64,000 nucleotides of DNA from Apus apus. Lineage: Eukaryota > Chordata > Aves > Apodiformes > Apodidae. Location of the stretch: positions 2,976,001 through 3,040,000 of the forward strand of contig NC_067294.1 of NCBI RefSeq assembly GCF_020740795.1, given 5' to 3'. The notes beneath the pieces were generated by a model, which saw only the letters and a program-made list of their open reading frames with translations, was not told the origin of the DNA and did no database searches. Below, piece by piece: positions 43,901 through 53,990 of this stretch; the stretch's first letter is position 1, and the number at the start of each line of letters is the position of its first letter. A program made the translations under genes and the position numbers.

Positions 43901-46900
43901 GCCTTTATTCCATGAGATGCCCCCATCCCAGAGCGATTTTCCTTGAAAAACTCAACATTTGTTCAAAAAATGTGTGACTCCAGCCTCATCCTGCACAAAA
44001 GGTCACCTTCAGATGGGTGTGGTATTTGGTATGGGGCTCAGAGGTAGCACCATGCTGTGATACATGAAGTCATGAGACCCAGAGCCGCCCTCACTGCCTG
44101 GCCCAGCAGCAAGGAATATTTAGGGGAGGGATTGAACTCAGTGGGAACTTCCCAAGTTCAAGGGGTGGAGAGTCCAGTTAGAAGGAGATTAAGAAAATGT
44201 TTTAAAAGGAACTTTCTGTTACAATAATATAATTACCTGAATCCTTCAGTTCATGCCTCTCTTGGGTGTCCGTGACCCAGGGCTGGCTCAAATTGATGAA
44301 GTTATTCTGGATTGATAACTGGCATGGGAAGAGGATCAATCCCAGAATTTTCAGACCTGACATTGATGCTCCCAGGTGGGAGACAACACGTGGGAAAAAG
44401 GCAACTGGGCACAAGCGTGGTAGGAAGCAACAAGGAATCTCCAACCAGCACAGAAGCTGGCAGCAGAAATGTCCCAGTGATGACTGCAAAGGATGTTTCA
44501 GTGCTTACCACCCTCAGCAGGGAGTGTGCTCCAGGAGCCACTGAAAGCTCCATGGAAAACTCCAGTTTTCCATTTTGCACTGAAATTGGGCACTTCTGAA
44601 CACTTGCCTGTGCAGGTTGGTTGTCCCGATTAGCTGCTGGTCCTTGGAGATGCTCTCCTGGCAGGCTGTGCCCACAGCTGGTGCCTGGGTTCCTCCTGTG
44701 GGTGCAGATGGATGATCCGGATGGAGAACTTCAGGAGTCAAGTCCTTGGCCTCTGGGCTTAGATGCTACAAAGAAAAAAAAAAAAAAAGGTAAACCAAAG
44801 CATTTTGAAATCTGTTTCTTATTCACTGTACTGCCAAGCTGCTGCAAGACTTGCTGGAATCAAAATCCCAGAGAAAAAAAAAAAAGAGTGGAAAGGATTT
44901 TTCCCACTGATATTGTTGGCAGTGGGAGAGACCTCGCTGTCTGCTGGGACAGGTGGGGATGGGGACAGGATTTCTGCTTGCTCATGAGGGTGAGGAAAAC
45001 TTTTGAAATGTTCCTTGTGTCCCCTCAACCCTTTCCAAGAGGGAAGTTTATTAATGACTGTGAAGAACTGAAGGCAGACTGCAAGACTTAAGGAAGGGGA
45101 CTTGGAGAGATGCTTCACAGGTTAGTTTTTGGTGGTGGTGAAGGGTGAATGTGAGGTCAGATCATGCTGGCAGGAGAAACATTGTCAGCTGCTCAGGCCA
45201 AAGTGGGGTTTTGCTGGATGTTTCCCTGCTCACGGCGTCACCAGGAAGCAACTCCCAGCACTGCCAGACACTGAGGGAGATGCCAAGGCTGTCCCTGCTC
45301 TGCAGGCTGTGGACCAGAAGATGTTTTGTGGTACCAGGGGGCTCTTCCCAGCGCTGGCAGCAAGGTCTTGCATCTGCCATTTCCCCCCGCAGTGCCCACC
45401 CCTCCTGGGAGCCACCCCCAGCTGCTCGTGCAGGCTGCAACTGGGGTGAGTGGAGCAGGGAAATGTTTCCCAGAGCCTCTCGGGCCGTGATGCCAGGAAT
45501 CATCTCTGCCTTGGCAGAGGTGGCCTCAGCTGTTGGAACCTGCCCTCTCGCCCGTGAGTCAGAGTGGAAGTGCTGGCGTCATGGGGTGGCTTGGAGCAAA
45601 GATGCAAAGCTGGGAGGTGCTTCCAGAGCTTTTCATTTCCTTGAGGGCAAGACTGAAAAAATATTTGTGAGGGGGAAGGAAAGACTCTGGCAGCTCAGAT
45701 CCTGCAAAAGCAGCACCAGCTTTGCTGGCTGGGATGGCAGGGAGGCAGCCACTGCTGCCTGCAGGGACAGGGACTGCCTCTGGGGCCCCAGTGATGGCAA
45801 TGCCATGGCAGGGAGAGTGGCATGAAGTCTATAGGCACCCATGGGTAAGCCCTGGTACTGGTGACATGTCCTGCGAGCCGTTTGGGGCATGTCTTGCAGA
45901 GGTGGCCACCATTGCCCTGCTTGGAGCACAGTGGGACACAGCCAGACCCAGGGTGGGACAGAGCCCTGGCTCATGTGAGGGTCTTGGGGACTGGTGAGCC
46001 CCACATATGGGGCTACAAACATGAATGTGTCCTATTTAAGTCAGATAGCATCAGGAGATGGCTCAGCAGGGTTTCCTGAGGACAACTGCCTTTGGGCATC
46101 TTGGAGGATCTTCTGTCTTCTAGCACTTTTGCTCTCAGGGGTTTGCCAGTCCCTCTCTGGTCTGTGCCACAGAGCAAAGAGCAGAGCTGAGGGGGGATAA
46201 ATCCTCAGCATCACCAGCCTGGGGAGTGGGGACAGGCTGTGACACCCAGAGGCCTCTGAGCACAGGGAGAGAGGCAGCAGGAAGGGCTGGGGGCTCAGGG
46301 GGTGGAAGCTGGTGGAGCCTCTGCAGGGAGGACAGGGTGTGTGAACTCCTTCCAGCACATGGAAACTGTGATGGGTCCACCTGGCTCCACAGGATGGCTG
46401 AAAAGTGGTCAGAAAATGGTGGCAGCAGGGATGTCCTGCAGTGGGTATCAGACCCATCTGGAGAGGGGTGGGAATGGAAACCCCAGTACCAGGCTCTCCC
46501 CAACCTTGGGGAAGTCCTGTTGCCTCCAGACTCCAAGTTCATGGCTCAGAGCCATCTCTTGTTTAGTCCCAGTGAATTACTGAGCCCCAGGATGCCAACC
46601 TTACTGAGGCTTTTGTAGAAGTCAAGGGCTCAAATTGAGCAGGAGCTCAGGGAAACCATTCCCCTTGTTAAAATAAATGCATTAGTTTAATATGTACCAG
46701 GAGAGGACAGAGAGTTCTCCTTGTTAAATATTTACCAGTCAAACCCTGCTGAGGACTTGCATGGAGCAATTCAGCTGTAGTGATTTCCTTCTATTGTGGT
46801 CTAAGTCTCCAGCATCGTTGGGAAACCCCTGGGCAGGGCCAGGAGGGCTGGTGGCAGATCCCAGCCCTGGGCAGTGAAACCACAGCTGGGGTGACCACCT

Positions 46901-47831
46901 GTCATGCCTGGGGCCACCACGGGGCCTCAGTGGGTCCCCAAATCCATCCTGGGAGCTCCACAGGGATGCTGGCACCCACCTGGAGCGAAGGGGTGAGCAG
47001 CCTTGTTTCTGAAGGGGAGGGAGGTGGAGGAGAGGTGCCCAACAACCAGGCAAAGAAAAAAACAAAAGGGAAAAAAAGGGAAAAGATTAGGAGAGGCACA
47101 AAACTTGGCTCTGTGCCTTTCCTGTCCTGCCAGCCCCCGGGAGCATCCCCATGGTGCTTTCTCAGACACACCACAGTGAATTTTAACAAGGGGTGTAATT
47201 TCTCTGGCTGCTCATCCCCTCAGGAACATGTAACTTTGAAAAGAACCCAAATTGTGAGTGAGCTTCATTTCCCTAAGATGTCCCTCCTGCTGGTGGAGTT
47301 AAGTCATATTCCAATCATCTTCTGGAGTTCAGGATATCCTGACTTAGCTATTCTCTTTATAGGAACAATATTATATGGATGTTATTGACCTATATATGTA
47401 CTAATTTGACACACATATACATTAATAACTTAATTGTCATTTACAAGTTTATATTCCAGTAACCTGCAATGGTTCAAGATTTCTTAACACTGGTAACAAT
47501 TTATTTTTTTTTTTTTTCCTAATCAAGTTAAATTGAGATTATTTGCATTTTTGGTGACTCCACATATTTTTATAATCCTGTTGCTTCCCCCTAAGGACTC
47601 TAAAAGAAAATGGAAGCACAGGAAAACATGAGGGATCTCTGTGGAAAGGCTCAGGACTTGTTGGTCCATCACTCTCCTGGATACAGCAATTGGAGATTTT
47701 CAAGCCTCATGTCACTGTGTATTTTTTAAAGACTGTCTCTATTAATAACGTTAAGAGAAAACAGATGCATCAGGTTTGCAACCAGAAATGTGGATATTCC
47801 AGGGGACATCAATTGTTGGAAGTAAACAACA
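40981..47831. other. Intergenic sequence without recognised genes
   Basis: About 6.9 kb of moderate-to-high GC sequence. Two A runs lie at 44770-44788 and 44873-44884, and a T run at about 47504-47518. Open frames up to about 226 codons (45145-45825) overlap longer frames on the other strand and have no recognisable domain, so I leave them out. Confidence 0.45.
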
Positions 47832-47990
47832 GCCCTGATTCAACAAAGCTCTTAAGCAGACACTTAACTTTAAGCATGCACTTAACACGGGCTTCAGCGA
47901 GGCGTTAACATATGTCCTGCTATATAAGGAGGGACTTAAGTACCTACTTACAGTTAAGCTTGTGCTTAAGTGCTTTGTTGAATTGGGGCC
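47832..47990. mobile_element. Palindromic MITE-like element (CHOMPY-like)
   Basis: A 159-bp imperfect palindrome. The left arm, GCCCTGATTCAACAAAGC then CTTAAGCAGACACTTAAC, pairs with the right arm, GTGCTTAAGTGCTTTGTTG then AATTGGGGCC. The repeated CTTAAG/TTAAGT words and GGCC ends match the palindromic non-autonomous DNA elements common in crocodilian and turtle genomes, called CHOMPY in crocodilians. Naming is from memory. The arms have diverged, so the copy is old. Confidence 0.65.
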
Positions 47991-50900
47991 AATACTTCAG
48001 CTCTCCCTCTGTCTCCCTAACATTAACTGTGCCTGACATCCAGGAAATTCGAGCAGGGGCTGCTGTAGTCACCTACCAGCCCTTCTTTTCCCTTCAGACA
48101 GAGACTGCATCTCTTACAGCAGTGCCCAAGTGTCCTGGGTGGCAGGGACAGGCTTTCTTGGTGGCAGGGTCAGGCCATCTCAGACACCTTCGTGCCCCCA
48201 TCACTTCCCATCCCTTGGGATGCCCACGGGGTCACCTGTAGAGAGACCAAGAAACAGTCACACTTTTAAGTCTCTATGAAGACCCTGCCAAGAAATCTTC
48301 TGTGCTTTTATTCTTATTGGTTTAAAAATAAAGATATATTTTTTTCTATAATATTTCACATGTTCATAAAAGTTTATTGCTTTCTTTGTGCTTATTTCAG
48401 GTGGGTGGTTATTTTTAGCCCTGAGCACCAAGAATTGCACTGTGCAATGATTTTGCCTCCCTGGTAAACCTTTTTGCCAGAAAACCTAATTTTGCAGTTT
48501 TTTCCTTTTGTGGGCTTGTGCATCATCAGGTGAAATGTGACTGGGAAAGGCCCTGGTGTCTTCCTGGGTTACTGCTGACCTCCTGAACCAGCTCTGAGAT
48601 GCCTTTCCAATTAACTTGGGGCTCATCTTCTTGGCTGTAGGTCACCTTCGTTTCAGACCAAAGTTACTGAGGAGGAAGGTTTCTCATTCTGGTCACTGTA
48701 ATGACACTTTGAATCAGCATTGCTGGAAACCCCACAGCCCAGCTGTCAGCCTTTTCCACGGCTTGGGATCAAATAACCAGAAATTGTTAGCTTTTGTTTG
48801 CAGGAAACCAGTTTTCTCTGAAAAGCCAACAGATCTCATTTCACAAGCCAGGGAGAACTCAGGGAAAGTGGGAACCGAAGTTGGTTCCTCCAGACCTGAA
48901 GCACATGAGGCAAGTCCAAGCATTTCCAAAGTTTTCCTGGTTTGTAGGTGAAGTTCTGGCCTTTTTTTTTTTTTGCTATCAAAGGGAACTTCTGCACTTG
49001 CTGCCATGGGGCTGGAGCAGTTAACTCCCTGGGGTTTTCCTGCTGGACAGTTTTTAAGCGGTGGGTACGGCAGAAGCTCCCTGGAAGAGAGGAGCCTGTT
49101 GCACAGCAAACCTGCTGCCTCGCCCAGCCCCAGCTTTCTGTCTCTGCCCAAAAGGTCGTGGCAAAACAAAAGCTTTTGTTTAACCAGCCAAAGCCAAGTG
49201 TGATGAACTTGTGCCCTTCACTCAGACGTGACCCAGGGGGTGTTGTCGAGAAACTGAGCAAAGTTTTCTCAAGTAAGAAAATTAAGACTTCAAGGACTGA
49301 CTCTTCACTGCTTATTTTCTTTGCAGATGGCAGCATCCAATTCCAGTTATTTCTGCCTTGGAAAATGAAAAGCACTAGCAGAAGAAAAGGAATGTGAGTT
49401 TGCAGCAGAGTTTGGTACCTGGAAGACTGCAGGCTGGAGTGCACGCTCCTGATTTATGGTGTACTTGTTAAAACCACTTGTTCTTGTCATAACAAAGCAG
49501 GTCGAAGTGAAGCTGGGTAGAAGGTCTCCTTCTAGTTGGCACTTCATCATGGCTTCTTACTCTGTCTTAGGTTCTGGGGGTTTACAGTTATATAAAACTT
49601 AATGAATCAGTATACTTTAGATTTCCTTCCTAATGCATATGGGTTCAATTAACTGCACCCTTTGCTTATTTAAGCATTTTCATTAAATTGCTTTACTATA
49701 TTTTCCTGCAATTGAAAGGGAACATGGTGGGGCTGATGCCATCTGCCACCATCAGTTTAGCAGAACCTCTCCCTTTGTTCAGACCCCTTCTTTTTTTTTT
49801 TATTAGAAGAGACCCTCCCAGCCCAGCTCCCTGTGTGCCATGCACTTAGTGCCTCCTCCTCTTCTGACTGCAGACTGATAAATAAAAAGCTTGTGCAAGG
49901 ACCTTCAGGTATGGTATTTTTCAAGGCTCTCTTTTACAAGATCAGGTTGTGTTTTGCTCCCCCTTCTCTCCCCCTGCTTGCAGATTCCTTTTTGCTCCAG
50001 CCTGTGAATAAATAATTGTTGCTGTTCCTATCCCCAGCAGCTCTGGCTGCCTGGCTCTGCAAGGAGGGGGATTGCTTTGCCTAAAGCACCTGGTCAGGAC
50101 AGCAAGGACAAGACAGGGGAGGCTTTCTCCTTGCTTTTAAGAAAGTTAATCCTAACCGTTTCACCAAACCTTCCTAAAGGTCTCTCTCATGGCAGAGAGT
50201 GGCATCCCTGCCAGTGTCCCTGCTTCACCTGTGGCTTCACTTTTGGATCTGGTGCCCTTAGAACTTCCTTCGCTGTCCTTCCCCCAGCACAGAAGTTGGT
50301 GTTACTACATTCCTCCTCCTTGCTTTCTCCTGTCCTTTTGAGCTGCAACTTGCCAGTGGAAGTGCTCTCCATGTGCAGCCCTCTGCTCCTCCAAGGGCTG
50401 GGGGTCCCTCTGAAACACCTCACACCCTCAGGGATGCCCCTCGGGGCCTTGCCCTCCTGTTACAGACCAGCTAAACTGAATACACTCACCTGCTTGCCTC
50501 AGGATGCAACCTGCACCCTTTACACAAAGCTTTATAGTGCTTTATAGACATCACTGATAGGTACAAAACACCTCCTGAAGAATGTAATGGAAGGGGGGAA
50601 AATATTCATCCTTGAGGACTCTGGTCCAGAGATCAGCTCTTTGATTTGGAAATGCAGTGTTTGATGTTGCATCAGTTCTCTGCTGTCTTGGCTAGGGAAC
50701 AGGGGAGGACACTAGTGCTCCTGGGGCACACTGAGATGTTGCAATGCAGTCTGGGGAGGAAAACACCCCAGCATTTATCATTTTCTGTTCCCTGCTACAG
50801 GTATTTTATGTCAGGGAAGATGCAGTGAGAATAAATAACTTGTCCTAAAGGTACACAATGAATCTGTGGCGAGGCCAGCAAGAGAAACACTTTAACCATT

Positions 50901-51094
50901 GCCTGCAGGGGCCTGGTTCAAACAGCACTTTTGGTGAGGGGTTCACAGCCCCTTGGGCTTCCTGAAGTCTAAGGGAACTGCTGTGGCTGTGGAGGACCAG
51001 AGGATGATGCTGTGGGACCCTCACCCAGCCTGTGCTCCCTTCTGTGGAGAGAGGGTTTGTGGAGCAATGTACTAGATCAAACACCCCCAAGAGT
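47991..51094. other. Intergenic sequence without recognised genes
   Basis: Ordinary sequence with a T run at about 48961-48974 and another at 49791-49801. Open frames, including a 202-codon minus-strand frame at 48836-49444 that runs through the poly-T/poly-A stretch, conflict on the two strands and show no domain. Confidence 0.45.
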
Positions 51095-51391
51095 GAGGGA
51101 AAAAAAGGAAAAAGAAAGGGAAAGAAAGGAAGAAAGAGAAGAGAAGAGAAGAGAAGAGAAGAGAAGAGAAGAGAAGAGAAGAGAAGAGAAGAGAAGAGAA
51201 GAGAAGAGAAGAGAAGAGAAGAGAAGAGAAGAGAAGAGAAGAGAAGAGAAGAGAAGAGAAGAGAAGAGAAGAGAAGAAGAGAAGAAGGGAAAAGAGAAGA
51301 AGAGAAAAGAAAAGAAAAGAAAAGAAAAGAAAAGAAAAGAAAAGAAAAGAAAAGAAAAGAAAAGAAAAGAAAAGAAAAGAAAAGAAAAAAG
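51095..51391. repeat. 297-nt pure polypurine tract: (GAGAA)n then (AAAAG)n
   Basis: No pyrimidine occurs on the + strand from 51095 to 51391. The core is about 28 tandem GAGAA units (51135-51275), a mixed AAGAAG transition, and about 17 AAAAG units (51303-51388). Long Lys/Arg/Glu or Phe/Leu/Ser frames here are repeat translations, not genes. Confidence 0.97.
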
Positions 51392-52638
51392 TTCCAAATC
51401 CTTCCATTTTCAGTAAAGTGAAATTAAGAAAAAGCAAAATATACCAAAACAGGTTTATACTGGAAGGAAGAGCATTTCCCCCACTCAAAAGTGTTAAGAG
51501 TTGTTTTTCTTCCTTTTGTTATTTTCAAAAAGTTTCCTGATGGGGTTTTTGTTTGTTTGTTTGTTTTTCAATGAAAACGGTAGCAGAGGCGACGCGGAGT
51601 TTGCAAAAACTTCGCCGAGTTGCCGAATGAAGGAATTAATGGAGGAAAAGATCAGCGGGGAACGCAGCGGCTGCATCCCGGTGCCTCCCCCGCCCCATGC
51701 CCGCTGGGCACAGGGACCCGAACCCCTGCTAACAACCCTGCAACTGCCTGGATTTGCCTAAATCGTCAGGAATCACCTGAAAATAAACCAAACTGGTGCA
51801 GAGCCTGGGCTCTGGGAGGCTTTCTGAGAGAGCGGCTTGACAGCCCTGCCAGCTCCAACCTCTCTCTGGTGCCTTTTATTCTTGAAGTGAGGCATAAAAT
51901 AAATTGAAGCTGCTGGCTGTGGTAAACATTCCCTCCAAACATGCCTGTTCTTGACACCCCAAATGCAGATACTCGCTTGTGGAAGAAAATGGAGAAAGAA
52001 AGAAAGAAAAAAGTAATTAAAAAAAAAAAGAAAGAATGAAAAGAAAAGGAGAGAGAGAAAAATCCCGACGCTTCCAAGACACTAAAAATAGACTCTGATC
52101 ACTTACCAAATGGTAAAATGAAAATGATTTGCTTTGAATAGTCTCCAGAAAGGCTCAGATACAATGTCTTGTGGAGCAAAATTGAATCAGTTGAAAGTGC
52201 AGACGCCAGCTCAGCTTAATCCCTCCCAGCTGCTTTGCTTTGCTTTTTTTCCAACAAGCAGCCCCTAAAAGTCGTCTCCCTAATCCTGCAAACTGAAATT
52301 CAATCTTGTTTTTTTTTTTTTTTTAAAATCAAGTTTCAAGCCTGGGGCTTGCAGGGTGGGGGAAGAGGAGGAGGGAGGGCTTTGGGGTTGCCTCCTTCCC
52401 CTCGCCCTGACTGCAGTAAACGCAGCCTTGAATTCAAGGAAAAGCTTTAGACTACAATTCGCTTGGCTTGAGCCAAACACACAAATCTGATGCTTTTAAA
52501 GCCCCTCCAGCAGACGGGAGATAGCTTTGAGATGCTCACTAAATGGCTGTCTGGTCGCTGCCTTTTTTGTTGTTGATTGGGGGCCAAGGAGACCTTGTCT
52601 CTGGGTTGTTTTTTCTTCCTTTTCATTTTTTTTCTTTA
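51392..52638. other. Spacer between the complementary pentanucleotide arrays
   Basis: This spacer has a (GTTT)n stretch near 51548-51570 and a purine-rich patch at 51987-52064. Repeat-free stretches at about 51575-51760 and 52085-52560 keep isolated CpGs and look like candidate regulatory DNA. No gene was recognised. Confidence 0.4.
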
Positions 52639-52792
52639 TTCCTTCCTCCCCCCCCCTTTTCTTTTCTTTTCTCTTTTCTTTTCTTTTCTTTTCTTTTCTT
52701 TTCTTTTCTTTTCTTTTCTTTTCTTTTCTTTTCTTTTCTTTTCTTTTCTTTTCTTTTCTTTTCTTTTCTTTTCTTTTCTTTTCTTTTTTCTT
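52639..52792. repeat. 154-nt pure polypyrimidine tract, (TTTTC)n
   Basis: No purine occurs on the + strand from 52639 to 52792, and the core is about 25 TTTTC units (52657-52787). It is the reverse complement of the AAAAG array 1.3 kb upstream, so the pair forms an inverted repeat. Confidence 0.96.
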
Positions 52793-53990
52793 GTTCTCGG
52801 TGTCTGCTTTTATCAGTGAGTTTGGGTTGGGCATTTACCTAATGCAAAGACCAAGACAAACAATTTCTCTCAGAGGCTGGTGATCGTGGCCAGCAGTGCA
52901 TGTACCGGCTCTGCTATCTCAGGGAATAGCCAGAGGTATTTATGACACTTTCCCAAGAGTTTCCCGACTCCTGCCCTCCTCTCCCCCAGCTCCTGCCTCG
53001 TCTGCCACTTGCAAGGACACAGCAAAGGCTCCCGGGGCATCCCAGTCCTCGGTGGCACCTGGGACTGTAACTCCATGCATTTCCAGACTTGCCTTGTCAG
53101 TCTCTGACACCTAATGGTTCCCTGATCCTAAAAGATTTTTTGGCATCGAGTGATATTTTCTTGGTTTTGGAGAATAATTGAGAATAGATAAAACAATAGC
53201 AAAGCATTCAAAACTAAATCCCACGGCTCAGCATCCTGATAATCGAAATTCCTGGGTCTGAACACTTCCAAATTCTTGGGCTTCAAAGGTTTTTTCCCCC
53301 TTCAGCCAAGCAGGTTGGCCCTGGGAGGCTCTTGTTTGCACCCAGGTCAGGGTCCAGAATCTGAGTAGGAAAAAAAAAAAGGCTTGAAGTGAGGAGGAGT
53401 TGGGGGCATCTATTTTATAGCATAGAGACTCCCCTAGGAACAGCTGCTGGCAGGTGTAGATTTGCCTGGTCAGGGAAAGATTTGGAGTACCAAAAATAAA
53501 AGGCAAATCAAACTGATAAGGAGAGTGGAAAGCTCAGGTGGGAACTTTTGATATCACTTCTCTTACCCTGATACTTGATGACAAAAATCCTACCTACATA
53601 GCACTGCTGCAGCTGCCACAGCCATGGGGGTATTTGAAGCTGGAAGCTGGTCCCATGCCATGAAAATCCCACATTTCACAGGTGCAGAGATGATTCTTTT
53701 GTCTGTTCCCAACATCCACACTTCTTCATCTCATTGGTATAATGGTCTTGATTCCCCCGTCTTGTCAGGAGCAAACTTTGTCTGCCCTTTTTGCTTTGAG
53801 ACACGTGGGGTTACGTGACATTTACTCAGACAATGTCCATTCTCACTCTGTCCCTGTACCCCTCAGTCTGACACAAGGCTGGGACACTGAGAGTGATAAA
53901 AACATTATCACTGAAGTGACTTGGAGCTGAATTACCTCTTGCCTAACAAGGGACAGCACGTTGGGCACCCAGATGGAACGACCTCATGTG
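52793..53990. other. Intergenic sequence without recognised genes
   Basis: About 1.2 kb of unremarkable mixed sequence with a short A run at 53371-53380. No repeat family or exon was recognised. Confidence 0.4.

Noticed and set aside
45145-45825. 226-codon plus-strand frame
   Set aside because: Conflicts with several minus-strand frames, has no domain and no promoter or polyadenylation context.
51012-51488. Lys/Arg/Glu-rich and Phe/Leu/Ser-rich frames of about 100-138 codons on both strands
   Set aside because: They are translations of the GAGAA/AAAAG pentanucleotide arrays; pentamers read through all frames without stops.
52496-52883. Similar frames over the TTTTC array
   Set aside because: Pure simple repeat, with no non-repeat coding part.
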